This document shows, one piece after another, positions 1 to 6,717 of a stretch of 12,138 bases of DNA; the stretch's first letter is position 1; each line of letters starts with the position of its first letter. The position numbers were made by a program, and so were the translations under genes. The stretch comes from Deltaproteobacteria bacterium (GTDB taxonomy: Bacteria > Desulfobacterota_B > Binatia > UBA9968): assembly GCA_005879255.1 (NCBI GenBank), contig VBKY01000062.1, positions 1 to 12,138 on the forward strand, in the 5' to 3' direction. The notes beneath the pieces were generated by a model, which saw only the letters and a list, made by a program, of their open reading frames with translations, searched no databases and was not told the origin of the DNA.

Positions 1-1
1 C

Positions 2-52
2 GATGATCTGTTGAAGCAATTGAGAGAAAAGGAAGTGAAGAATCGGAACTAA
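2..52 (+). CDS. C-terminal tail of an upstream gene (partial)
   Basis: An open frame enters from the left edge and stops at TAA 50-52. It gives a 16-residue charged tail, DDLLKQLREKEVKNRN, that would suit the amphipathic C-terminal helix of a cytoplasmic protein. The other two plus-strand frames also stop soon, so the case rests only on frame and helical character. The protein cannot be identified from this fragment, and the frame may be chance. Confidence 0.3.
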   Translation, partial: DDLLKQLREKEVKNRN

Positions 53-226
53 CCCAATTCGGTTCTCGACGGCGTGATAATTTTCGCAACACGTTACTCT
101 GCCCTGCGCATTTCTGCTGTTCGGTCGGATTTCATCTAGAGAAAATAATCATTGGAGTTATCAAATCGGAGGAGAGGTTGATGAAAAAGTGACATGAAAC
201 ATTACACTTTCGTCGGCTAATTCTTG

Positions 227-262
227 AGTCTAACCAATGATTTAGCAATGGGTGGTTAGACT
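227..262. repeat. Perfect 10-bp inverted repeat
   Basis: The arms AGTCTAACCA (227-236) and TGGTTAGACT (253-262) are perfectly complementary around a 16-base loop. The right arm overlaps a second possible stem, ACTTG (260-264) with a downstream CAAGT, so two structures could compete. No T-run follows, so this is not a terminator. It could be an RNA hairpin or a protein-binding operator. Confidence 0.5.
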
Positions 263-328
263 TGGTATTTGTGTCAAGTTTCCTTACGAAATTCGCAAGA
301 AAATAACTCTTTGAGGTCTCGATAAATC

Positions 329-351
329 AAATGCCTAAGTCAATGGCATTT
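329..351 (+). repeat. 7-bp hairpin followed by a short T-rich stretch
   Basis: AAATGCC (329-335) and GGCATTT (345-351) form a perfect stem with a 9-base loop, followed by CTTTT. It resembles a weak AT-rich intrinsic terminator, or one stem of a longer structured RNA whose next hairpin starts 13 bases later. Confidence 0.35.
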
Positions 352-364
352 CTTTTGCGCTCAA

Positions 365-384
365 TGTCCCGCTACAACGGGACA
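365..384 (+). repeat. Perfect 7-bp hairpin
   Basis: TGTCCCG (365-371) pairs with CGGGACA (378-384) around the 6-base loop CTACAA. It is GC-rich enough to be stable in RNA. It lies between the weaker hairpin at 329-351 and the terminator at 453-482, which suggests one folded transcript. No protein or known RNA family could be assigned. Confidence 0.4.
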
Positions 385-452
385 GACAAAGAAGCGACTC
401 AGGATTTTGGTCCACGGTTAATACATCTAGATTTTTCACCGGTCCAAAAGTG

Positions 453-482
453 GCGCCGGGCGCAAGCCCGGCGCTTTTTTTT
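453..482 (+). terminator. Strong rho-independent terminator
   Basis: A perfect 9-bp GC-rich stem (GCGCCGGGC, 453-461, with GCCCGGCGC, 466-474) is closed by a GCAA tetraloop of the GNRA type and followed by eight T residues (475-482). The T-run lies only on the plus-strand side, so it ends rightward transcription. It sits 206 bases before pyrD and about 400 bases after the nearest possible gene end. It more likely ends an RNA transcribed within 53-452, or acts on read-through into pyrD, than terminates the upstream gene. Confidence 0.9.
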
Positions 483-688
483 GGTGCGAAGCTGTCCGAC
501 AATTTGGTGATGGAAGTTGTCCACTCAGCTTGGTGGAAGTGATAGAGGGCGAAGGATAACAGCGTAAACGTTCGCTGGTGCAGACACATGGCCGCTTCCT
601 CGTAACTTCGCAATGCAATCCGCATCTCTGATCGCACAAGCGTGGCTGGGCGCTGGAAGTCAAATGCATTTTCCGCTACACGGATCCA

Positions 689-1798
689 ATGGCTTTCTTG
701 TACAAGTCGCTCGTTCGCCCACTGTTGTTTCGCAAGGATCCCGAAACCAGCCATGAGATGATCTTAGCCCTTTTGGCGAGGGCAGAGTTTTTTGGCGGTC
801 TTGTCGAAAATCTCTACAAGGTTGAAGACGAACGTTTGGCCGTTAGGGTCGGGCCTTTGACATTTGCCAACCCGGTGGGACTTGCCGCCGGCTTCGATAA
901 GAACGCCGAGGCACCGAAGATGATTTCCAGCTTTGGCTTTGGTTTCATGGAAATCGGTGCCGTAACGGCACAGGCGCAGGCCGGCAATCCTAAACCGCGG
1001 CTCTATCGTCTACCCGAAGATGACGCCTTGATTAACCGGCTCGGCTTTAACAATGAAGGCGCCGAAGCGATTGCGATCAAGCTCGACCGCCTGCACACGC
1101 GCCGGGGGAGACCACAGATTCCCCTCGGGATTAACATCGGCCGGACCAAAATAGTCGAGACGAAGGACGCCGTGGCCGATTTTCTTTCTTGCTTCGAGAA
1201 GCTTTTTGACCACGGTGATTTTTTCACGTTGAACGTCAGCTCGCCGAACACACCAAACCTGCGCGATCTCCAGGAGAAGAGTCTGCTGCGTGAATTAGTC
1301 TCCGCGGTGCAAGAAAAGAACCGCGAACTCGCTGCTGGCGCCGGAATTAATCTCAAACCGGTCTTTGTGAAAATCGCCCCGGACATGAACTTTGCGCAAG
1401 TCGATGAGATTATCGAAGTCGTCGAGTCGGTGAAATTGACGGGTATCGTCGCCACAAACGCGACCGCTTTCATGCGGGATAATCTAAGATCGCCTCATGG
1501 TTCTGAACCGGGCGGACTGAGCGGCAGGCCAATTACCAAGGCGGTGACAGGATTTATTGCTCACATTTACCAAGTGACACGGGGACGGGTGCCGATCATC
1601 GGCGTCGGAGGAATTTTCAACGCGCAAGATGCCTACGACAAAATCAAAGCCGGTGCGAGCGCGGTACAGATCTATACCGGTTGGATTTATGAAGGGCCCG
1701 CGGCGGTAAAACAGATCAACAAAGGCTTGCTTCGACTCATCGAGCGCGATGGTCTCAAGCAAATCTCACAAGCAGTCGGAGGTGCGGCAAAGCCCTAA
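689..1798 (+). CDS. pyrD: Dihydroorotate dehydrogenase (quinone), class 2
   Basis: This enzyme oxidises dihydroorotate to orotate, the fourth step of pyrimidine synthesis, passing electrons through FMN to membrane quinone. The 369-residue length and the N-terminal segment before the barrel (about residues 1-45, with YKSLVRPLLF and DPETSHE) are typical of the membrane-associated class 2 form. The barrel shows NPVGLAAGFDKN (61-72), INRLGFNN (115-122) and NVSSPNTPNLRD (182-193). By alignment with the E. coli enzyme, Ser185 is the catalytic base. FMN-phosphate motifs are IGVGGI (304-309) and GASAVQIYTG (322-331). ATG 689 fits the family N-terminus, although its Shine-Dalgarno sequence is weak. 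The stop codon overlaps the convergent mocA-like gene by 4 bases. No other pyrimidine gene is adjacent. Confidence 0.96.
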   Translation: MAFLYKSLVRPLLFRKDPETSHEMILALLARAEFFGGLVENLYKVEDERLAVRVGPLTFANPVGLAAGFDKNAEAPKMISSFGFGFMEIGAVTAQAQAGNPKPRLYRLPEDDALINRLGFNNEGAEAIAIKLDRLHTRRGRPQIPLGINIGRTKIVETKDAVADFLSCFEKLFDHGDFFTLNVSSPNTPNLRDLQEKSLLRELVSAVQEKNRELAAGAGINLKPVFVKIAPDMNFAQVDEIIEVVESVKLTGIVATNATAFMRDNLRSPHGSEPGGLSGRPITKAVTGFIAHIYQVTRGRVPIIGVGGIFNAQDAYDKIKAGASAVQIYTGWIYEGPAAVKQINKGLLRLIERDGLKQISQAVGGAAKP

Positions 1799-2394
1799 TC
1801 GTCCGCATAGGCCATTTCCTTCAGCCGCTCATAGTCTTCATGCACGTCGATATCTAAGAAGGGGGTTTCGTCTTTCCATTCAACCAGGGCGGTTTTATTC
1901 CTGTGCTTCTCGATCAGCACGCGTCCGCCCCGGTCGCCGCTAAGTTGGAGCAATTCAGGAAATAGGTTGCGACGAAACAACACCGGGTTGCGCGGCTCTC
2001 TATTAAAGCTCGGCGCGACGATCCAGGCCCAACCGGTCCTAAATTTTTCGATCAAAGAGTTGATCAACTCTTTACGAATCAAAGGTTGGTCGCCGACCAG
2101 AAACATGACGCCGTCGCTTTTTGGATTCGTCGCCCATAAGCCGGAGATAACCGAGGTGCTCTGGCCTCGATCGGCGGCGTAATTCGTCAGCCAGAACAAG
2201 CGCTCGTCGCTGAGGTTCAGTTGGCGCCGGACGGAAGCCAATTCACGCGTGACGCAGACGATCTCGTCGAGGTCAGAAGCAAGTGCGCTTTCCAAAACCC
2301 ATTGCAGCACTGGCTTACCTCGCAGCGGTAAAAGCAATTTTTCCTCGCCTAGTCTTTGAGCTCGGCCGGCAGCGAAAACCACCGCGGAAATCAT
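1795..2394 (-). CDS. MocA-like molybdenum cofactor cytidylyltransferase (MobA-like NTP transferase)
   Basis: This 199-residue protein belongs to the MobA/MocA nucleotidyltransferase family. MocA transfers CMP from CTP to molybdopterin, giving the dinucleotide cofactor of xanthine-dehydrogenase-type molybdenum hydroxylases. Visible motifs are the nucleotide-binding FAAGRAQRLGEEK (7-19), RGQSTS (76-81), the metal-binding GDQP (101-104), RNPVLF (135-140), GDRGGRVL (153-160) and the C-terminal DIDVHEDY (181-188). The RNPVLF and GDRGGRVL pattern favours MocA-type over GTP-using MobA, but base specificity cannot be proved from sequence. It follows the yqeC-like gene by 20 bases on the same strand, with a G-rich ribosome-binding run (2403-2408) 8 bases before the ATG. 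The two are probably co-transcribed. No hydroxylase or xdhC lies in the window. Confidence 0.85.
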   Translation of the reverse strand: MISAVVFAAGRAQRLGEEKLLLPLRGKPVLQWVLESALASDLDEIVCVTRELASVRRQLNLSDERLFWLTNYAADRGQSTSVISGLWATNPKSDGVMFLVGDQPLIRKELINSLIEKFRTGWAWIVAPSFNREPRNPVLFRRNLFPELLQLSGDRGGRVLIEKHRNKTALVEWKDETPFLDIDVHEDYERLKEMAYADD

Positions 2395-2414
2395 CTTATC
2401 AACCCCCCGTTGAT

Positions 2415-3173
2415 CTATTGAATTAGCACTGCTTTGACGGGATCGTCGCTCGTGAAACTGCTGACAACGACTCGGTCGAGACCGCAGCTGAGAAATTTCT
2501 TGCCGAGACTCCGGGCCGTTTCAATTTCTGCCTCGCTGTCAGCTTGGTTTATCAATGCGACTTTACGGCTCGCCGGCGCGATGCCTTTCAAGCAGCCCGC
2601 AGGATGTTTGACAAGTTTGAGAATCAGCTCTTCTGTCACTAATGCTCCACGTGGGCCGCCGAGCATATCCACAGCGCGTTCGGCCTGATGCACCCATTCC
2701 GTATCGAGCGGCTTGCCCAATACTTTGATCGCCATTAGCCAGATTGTTAGACCGCAGCTCGACGGAATCACCGGTTCGTTTTCCGAGGGTACTTTGAACA
2801 GGCGTGACGCCGCGCCGTCCGCTTCAACCAAGATCGCGTCATATTTGCCGGCCTGCTTCAGACGATCGAGCCACGGCGCCGGCAGTCCCAACAGCTTCCC
2901 TTCTTCGTTAACACCGTAGCCGGCGCCGACGATGACCGGAGGATCGATTTGCGCGGAGGCATTAACAAAATCGTCGATATCCTCAACTAAGAATAGGCGG
3001 TCGACATGGGGTTTCGTAGGTTTGAAGATCTTGGTCGTCGTCGTAACCAAAATTTTGCAATCTTGCTCGCGCTGTTCCTTGGCCAAGTGAAACATCGCCG
3101 TCGTTTTGCCGCCCGCGCCGATCAGCGCAGTCATCTCACCGCGCCTTAGATCGACGGCTTCTGCAAGAAACAT
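2415..3173 (-). CDS. yqeC: YqeC-like selenium/molybdenum hydroxylase accessory protein
   Basis: This 252-residue protein has a P-loop-like GAGGKTT at 19-25 and EADGA at 117-121, with LVTTTTKIF at 42-50, the pattern of the YqeC family. Members are found beside molybdenum-hydroxylase genes and have been proposed to help mature selenium-dependent ones. The biochemical reaction is not well established. Pairing with the downstream mocA-like gene, 20 bases away, supports a role in molybdenum hydroxylase maturation here. The start at 3173 fits the family N-terminus (a short segment before the P-loop). A good AAGGAG lies 15 bases upstream, farther than ideal. It is transcribed divergently from the PTPS gene across a 130-base gap. 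Confidence 0.82.
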   Translation of the reverse strand: MFLAEAVDLRRGEMTALIGAGGKTTAMFHLAKEQREQDCKILVTTTTKIFKPTKPHVDRLFLVEDIDDFVNASAQIDPPVIVGAGYGVNEEGKLLGLPAPWLDRLKQAGKYDAILVEADGAASRLFKVPSENEPVIPSSCGLTIWLMAIKVLGKPLDTEWVHQAERAVDMLGGPRGALVTEELILKLVKHPAGCLKGIAPASRKVALINQADSEAEIETARSLGKKFLSCGLDRVVVSSFTSDDPVKAVLIQ

Positions 3174-3204
3174 GGTCTTTTCAACTAACTCCTTCGCGCG
3201 TGAG

Positions 3205-3234
3205 TTGCAAGTAAAAATCGCAGCGCTGGATAAC
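3205..3234 (+). promoter_or_regulatory. Possible sigma-70-type promoter for the PTPS gene
   Basis: TTGCAA (3205-3210) and GATAAC (3229-3234) each match four of six consensus bases with an 18-base spacer. A strong ribosome-binding run (GGGAGGAGG, 3274-3282) lies downstream. The position in the gap between two divergent genes is suitable, but the match is modest and may be chance. Confidence 0.25.
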
Positions 3235-3303
3235 TTTCGACACTCTTGCGAGTCTCACGGTCGTCGCTTGAAAGGGAGGAGGCTTTTGGCTAACGTCCAA
3301 TGC

Positions 3304-3795
3304 ATGTCACGATCGTTTAGCATTGAAGTTGCGAAAGATTATTTTAATTTTGCCTCGGCGCATTTCTTGATCTTTCCCAACGGTCAGAGAGAACCCCTGC
3401 ACGGGCACAACTACCAAGTGTCCGTGGCTCTGGAAGGGGAGTTAGACCGCGCCGGCGTGGTGCTCGACTTCATCGCTTTCAAGCCGATGGTAAAACGGAT
3501 CTGTGATACGCTGGATCACCGCACGCTGATTCAAACGGAGAGTCCCGCGATTAAACTCCGTCAGCGCGTCAAAGAAATCGAAGTTCGCTACAAAAAGCAA
3601 AAAATCGTTTTGCCGCGTCAGGACGTCATTCTCTTGCCGCTCGCCAACACCAGCACCGAGTTGTTAGCAGAACATCTCGCTAATCAGATTCGCCGCCAGG
3701 TCAGGCAACAATTTCCTGGGTCGAAAATTCGTTACATGGAAGTCGGCGTCGAAGAGGCGCGTGGCCAGCGCGGCTTTTACCGAGGGGAATTTTAA
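3304..3795 (+). CDS. 6-pyruvoyl-tetrahydropterin synthase family protein, PTPS-III type
   Basis: This 163-residue COG0720 (QueD/PTPS) family protein has the zinc ligands His20 (SAH) and His33/His35 (HGHNY), and the catalytic DH pair at 71-72 (LDHRTL). Where QueD has CxxxHGH, it reads E30-P-L-H-G-H, the ExxHGH motif reported for PTPS-III. Such paralogs convert dihydroneopterin triphosphate to 6-hydroxymethyl-dihydropterin and can replace FolB in folate synthesis. Residues about 79-112 form an insertion relative to compact QueD proteins. The start is uncertain: ATG 3304 fits the family, but the Shine-Dalgarno run GGGAGGAGG (3274-3282) sits 21 bases away. An in-frame TTG at 3286 is better spaced and would add six residues. 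The folate role is inferred from one motif; a queuosine or other pterin role remains possible. Confidence 0.85.
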   Translation: MSRSFSIEVAKDYFNFASAHFLIFPNGQREPLHGHNYQVSVALEGELDRAGVVLDFIAFKPMVKRICDTLDHRTLIQTESPAIKLRQRVKEIEVRYKKQKIVLPRQDVILLPLANTSTELLAEHLANQIRRQVRQQFPGSKIRYMEVGVEEARGQRGFYRGEF

Positions 3796-3826
3796 CCGCG
3801 CGAGACTGGTTACGCGGAAGTCACGA

Positions 3827-3903
3827 CAAAGGGCACAAAGATCACATAATGAGATAGGATTCGGATGCGGAATTTAGCCGCAAAGAACGCAAAGGGCGCA
3901 AAA
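3827..3903. repeat. Degenerate 9-base-period CAAAG repeats
   Basis: Within the spacer after the PTPS gene, CGCAAAR recurs at 3879, 3888 and 3897 with an exact 9-base period. A related pair of CAAAG units with the same period lies at 3827 and 3836. This is the look of short degenerate tandem arrays common between genes in many environmental bacterial genomes. No coding function is apparent. Confidence 0.5.
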
Positions 3904-3948
3904 CAAACAATCGAGACAAGGGTATTAGTTCGTGCAAAAATTGTGCGT

Positions 3949-4041
3949 TGTCATTTCGACCCCTTCGACTAGCTCAGGTAGACTCCGGGGGAAATCTTTC
4001 TCCGCTCACTCGCGTCGCGATGGGGTGGCGAGCGCTAGATT
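3949..4041. repeat. Probable interspersed intergenic (REP-like) element
   Basis: The segment begins TGTCATTTCGACC and contains GGGGGAAATCTTTCTCCGC, followed by CTCGC (4009-4013) paired with GCGAG (4028-4032). TCATTTCGACC...GAAATCTTT modules are known to me as recurring intergenic repeats in many bacterial genomes, so this is probably one copy. Only one copy is in the window, so repetition cannot be shown here. With the CAAAG array it fills the 282-base gap between two convergent genes. Confidence 0.4.
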
Positions 4042-4077
4042 ACAAAAACAATTTGCGCAATACGAAGAGCATGAAGT

Positions 4078-5022
4078 TTAGCTCTCAAACCCGCTTCGCC
4101 AGAGATCGGCGACTTTGGCGAGATCCGCTGGTGGAATTTCGACATCCGCACCGGCGGCGTTCTCGCGCATTTGCGCAGCGTTGCGTGCCCCGGGAATCAC
4201 GACGCTGACCGCCGGGTGAGCGAGGCAGAAAGCCAGGGCTGCCTGTGCGAGCGTCTTCACCGAGCCGTGGACCAAAAAACCAAGCTGGTCGGCTTTGGCC
4301 AATTCCTTCGCGAACGGCTCGCCCTTGAAGGTTCGAGCCCGAACATCTTCGCCTTGAAATCGTTCTTCGTCGGCGCGGCTAAGCTTGCCGGTTAAGATCC
4401 CGCGCTTCAGCGGGATGCGGGCGATGATTCCAACATTCGCCTGCTGTGCCAGCGGAAAAATTCTTTCCGCCGGTTCTTGCGTGAGCAGATTGTATTCCAC
4501 CTGTATAGTCTCCGCGCGACCGTCTCTAACGGCGGCGATGCCTTCTTCCATGGTATTGATGGAAACGCCGTAGTGCCGGATCTTGCCGGCTTGCTTGGCT
4601 TGTTCGAGGACTTGCCAAACTTCCCCGCGTTCAATCACGTCGACGGTGGGGTTATGCAATTGATAAAGATCGACATAGTCGGTTCGGAGCCGCTGCAAAC
4701 TTTCGTCCATAACACGGCTGATATAATCCGGTTCGAAAATCCGTTTACCGCGGTTCGGGCCGACCATGACATTTCCACCCTTGGTGGCGAGGACGACTTT
4801 GTCACGTTTCCCTTTTAGCGCGTTGCCGAGCAGCGTTTCCGAGTAGCCGGCGCCGTAGGCGTCTGAGGTATCGATGAAATTCACACCAAGGTCGAGAGCC
4901 GTTTCGATAGCGCTGATCGACTCTGAATCTTTCATCGGGCCAAAATGACCCGCGTGGACCATGGTGCCCAAGCCGACCGCGCTGACGCGTAATCCAGTTT
5001 CACCAAGCATTTTGTATTTCAT
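4078..5022 (-). CDS. Aldo/keto reductase
   Basis: This 314-residue cytoplasmic NADPH-dependent oxidoreductase has an (alpha/beta)8 barrel and the full catalytic tetrad: Asp51 and Tyr56 (DTSDAYGAGYSE), Lys81 (ATKGG) and His123 (YQLHNP). The N-terminus MKYKMLGETGLRVSAVGLGTM and the late VVIPGARNAAQM (274-285) are typical of bacterial aldo/keto reductases. The physiological substrate cannot be read from sequence. I place the start at ATG 5022 because the family begins there. An upstream in-frame start at 5058 would add 12 residues, and neither has a clear Shine-Dalgarno sequence. It is divergent from the ECF sigma operon, so the 5023-5141 gap must hold promoters for both directions. Confidence 0.92.
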   Translation of the reverse strand: MKYKMLGETGLRVSAVGLGTMVHAGHFGPMKDSESISAIETALDLGVNFIDTSDAYGAGYSETLLGNALKGKRDKVVLATKGGNVMVGPNRGKRIFEPDYISRVMDESLQRLRTDYVDLYQLHNPTVDVIERGEVWQVLEQAKQAGKIRHYGVSINTMEEGIAAVRDGRAETIQVEYNLLTQEPAERIFPLAQQANVGIIARIPLKRGILTGKLSRADEERFQGEDVRARTFKGEPFAKELAKADQLGFLVHGSVKTLAQAALAFCLAHPAVSVVIPGARNAAQMRENAAGADVEIPPADLAKVADLWRSGFES

Positions 5023-5094
5023 GGCGCCAACATAGAATAGCTCGGCCGCGCGGCGCAAGACTGAGCGAGCGAGATCGGATGGCCCGGCAGTTCG

Positions 5095-5120
5095 GGAACT
5101 TTTCCTAAGTCAGTATCGTT
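5095..5120 (+). promoter_or_regulatory. Candidate ECF-type promoter (GGAAC-N17-CGTT)
   Basis: GGAAC (5095-5099) and CGTT (5117-5120) are separated by exactly 17 bases. This matches the known -35/-10 pattern of several ECF sigma factors; EcfG promoters use GGAAC-N16/17-CGTT. It lies directly upstream of the ECF sigma gene and would start transcription near 5127, just before the TTG at 5142. Autoregulation of the sigma/anti-sigma operon is a reasonable inference. Confidence 0.5.
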
Positions 5121-5141
5121 GGTCCTTAATAAGGCTCGGGA

Positions 5142-5747
5142 TTGGACAGGACTCACCCGCCTCGTTACAATGCGCGGGCGGTGAGCCGAAACAGACTTGG
5201 AAATTTAGAGCGGCAGTTCGCGGCGGAGATCATGGATCACCTCGATCACTTATATCGAGTTGCTTTTTATCTGACTAAGAACGAGGAAGACGCTCGGGAT
5301 TGCGTGCAAGAGACCTACGCCCCGGCGCTCGGTTCCTATCGTCAGTTTACGCTCGGAACAAATCTCAAAGCCTGGCTCACCCGCATTCTCTACAATTTTT
5401 TCTTCGATGCCTACGCGCGCAACAAACGTACGCTGGCCGTTGATCTGCTAGAGACAGCAGAGCATAAGAAAAATTTCTGGGACACGCTGCCGTCGGCTAA
5501 TCCGGAACCTGAAAAGCGCATCCTACAACAGGAGCTGGCCGCTAAGATCGGCGACGCGATAAGCAAAATTCCCGATGAGTTTCGTGCGCCGATTGTGCTG
5601 GTCGACATGGGCGATTTTTCTTATCAAGAAGCCGCGGACATTCTCTCTTGTCCGATCGGTACGATCCGTTCGCGGTTGTCGCGCGGCCGCCGATTACTAC
5701 AGCAACTTCTTAGCGAGTATCTGGTCCAAGACCCCAAAGAGCGCTGA
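5142..5747 (+). CDS. RNA polymerase sigma factor, ECF subfamily
   Basis: This sigma-70-family factor has only regions 2 and 4. Region 2 spans about 28-95 (HLYRVAFYLTKNEEDARDCVQETY, then LKAWLTRILYNFFFDAYA). Region 4 spans about 133-185, with the helix-turn-helix FSYQEAADILSCPIGTIRSRLSRGRRLL. It would direct RNA polymerase to stress or envelope promoters when freed from its anti-sigma factor, encoded 3 bases downstream. The start is unsettled: TTG 5142 (AAGG at 5131) keeps a 30-residue lead, GTG 5181 gives 188 residues, and ATG 5232 cuts close to region 2. Two of the three are non-ATG starts, so low translation may be part of its control. In QETYAPALGSYRQF the usual aromatic or charged residue after the QET motif is Pro61. 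Confidence 0.92.
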   Translation: MDRTHPPRYNARAVSRNRLGNLERQFAAEIMDHLDHLYRVAFYLTKNEEDARDCVQETYAPALGSYRQFTLGTNLKAWLTRILYNFFFDAYARNKRTLAVDLLETAEHKKNFWDTLPSANPEPEKRILQQELAAKIGDAISKIPDEFRAPIVLVDMGDFSYQEAADILSCPIGTIRSRLSRGRRLLQQLLSEYLVQDPKER

Positions 5748-5750
5748 ACG

Positions 5751-6563
5751 ATGCACTGCGATGCAGCACAAGAATTGATTACCGGGTTGGTCGACGACGA
5801 ATTAACCGCGATCGAAAAAGCCGCCGTCGAAGAGCACCTGGCCGAATGCCATGATTGCACAGCTCAGTTCGAACGGGAAATGGCGCTCAAGCGTGATATC
5901 AGGCTCGCCGCCCGGGCGATTGCCGTTCCGCAAGATCTTCGAGAGCAGATAGCAGCCCGTGAGGGCAAGTTAGACTCGGACACATGGGCGACGCGGGTGA
6001 TCTCGTCGGCTCGCGAGTGGCTGGCGACAGCGCGTCGGCGGCCTATTTATGGTTTTGCGGTCGTGGCTTTAGTGGTTGCCGCGTGGTTGTTTCAATTACG
6101 GCCGAGAGACGATATTCCAACAAGGAGCTTGGCGATACACGAAAGCCTCGTCAGCGGGAAGACCGCGCTTGTACGCGTCAACGATGCCGCGCAGCTCAGG
6201 AAGGAACTGACGCGTGCCGTCAACAGCCGATTTGAGCCGATCGCTTTGGACCTGTCCAAATTCAAGCTTCATCCCGTTGCGGGTTTCGCCGAAAAGATCG
6301 CCGACCGGGATGTTTTGGTCACCGTCTATGAGGGCGATAGTTCCACGGTCACTTGTTTTACATTTCTTGGCGGTGAGGCGGATGCTCCGAAAGATTCCGA
6401 GCGGTTCTTTGATCCGGATAAGAGAATTAATTTCTATGGTTTCTCACGCGGCGGAGTGAACGGCGTTATGCATCGGGAAGGCAATGTGATCTGCATCTTG
6501 GTTTCAAAAATATCGCCGGCCGAACTTCTTGGCGTGGCGCGCGGGAAACCGCACCACGCGTAG
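5751..6563 (+). CDS. Transmembrane zinc-finger anti-sigma factor
   Basis: This 270-residue protein has an N-terminal cytoplasmic zf-HC2/ZAS domain with the signature His29-x3-Cys33-x2-Cys36 and an extra Cys3. A single membrane helix follows at about 100-116 (YGFAVVALVVAAWLFQL), flanked by arginines on both sides. The C-terminal domain (117-270) should lie in the periplasm. It probably binds and silences the ECF factor encoded 3 bases upstream and releases it on an envelope signal. The periplasmic domain, which I do not recognise, has two cysteines, Cys202 and Cys248, that might form a disulfide. The tight spacing indicates one operon and translational coupling. Confidence 0.88.
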   Translation: MHCDAAQELITGLVDDELTAIEKAAVEEHLAECHDCTAQFEREMALKRDIRLAARAIAVPQDLREQIAAREGKLDSDTWATRVISSAREWLATARRRPIYGFAVVALVVAAWLFQLRPRDDIPTRSLAIHESLVSGKTALVRVNDAAQLRKELTRAVNSRFEPIALDLSKFKLHPVAGFAEKIADRDVLVTVYEGDSSTVTCFTFLGGEADAPKDSERFFDPDKRINFYGFSRGGVNGVMHREGNVICILVSKISPAELLGVARGKPHHA

Positions 6564-6587
6564 ATACGAGCTACCGAACCGCGCGCG

Positions 6588-6616
6588 TTGACAACCCGCC
6601 GCCAATTCCATACATT
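6588..6616 (+). promoter_or_regulatory. Sigma-70-type promoter of tRNA-Gly
   Basis: A perfect TTGACA (6588-6593) is separated by 17 bases from TACATT (6611-6616), which matches four of six -10 bases. It lies 26 bases upstream of the tRNA, a fitting distance for a start near 6623 and a short 5' leader. This is one of the best housekeeping-type promoter matches I noticed in the window. Confidence 0.65.
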
Positions 6617-6642
6617 CCAGGGGCAACTCTACACTGATCTGA

Positions 6643-6717
<75 letters not shown>

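Larger units (their letters stand above)
53..688. other. 636-base region without a supported protein gene; possible structured RNA
   Basis: This long spacer lies between the gene tail ending at 52 and pyrD. It holds a strong Shine-Dalgarno-like run (GGAGGAGAGG, 168-177) before a three-codon ORF (ATG 181, MKK, stop 190-192), then a second micro-ORF (194-220, MKHYTFVG). Inverted repeats follow at 227-262, 329-351 and 365-384, and an intrinsic terminator at 453-482. From 483 to 688 I see no clear promoter, RNA or gene. The row of hairpins ending in a terminator could be a small RNA or an attenuator-type leader. I do not recognise a known riboswitch or RNA family in it. Confidence 0.4.

Noticed and set aside
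53..452. A known riboswitch or housekeeping RNA (for example tmRNA, RNase P, SRP RNA, TPP, cobalamin or ZTP motifs)
   Set aside because: I looked for their conserved cores by eye and found none; only generic hairpins and the terminator are supported.
335..754. A 139-residue minus-strand open frame across the terminator and the pyrD start
   Set aside because: It spans a clear plus-strand terminator, overlaps the pyrD N-terminus, has no ribosome site and no recognisable protein pattern.
1003..1473. A 156-residue minus-strand open frame inside pyrD
   Set aside because: It is fully antisense to pyrD and low in complexity (Ser/Arg-rich), typical of a shadow frame.
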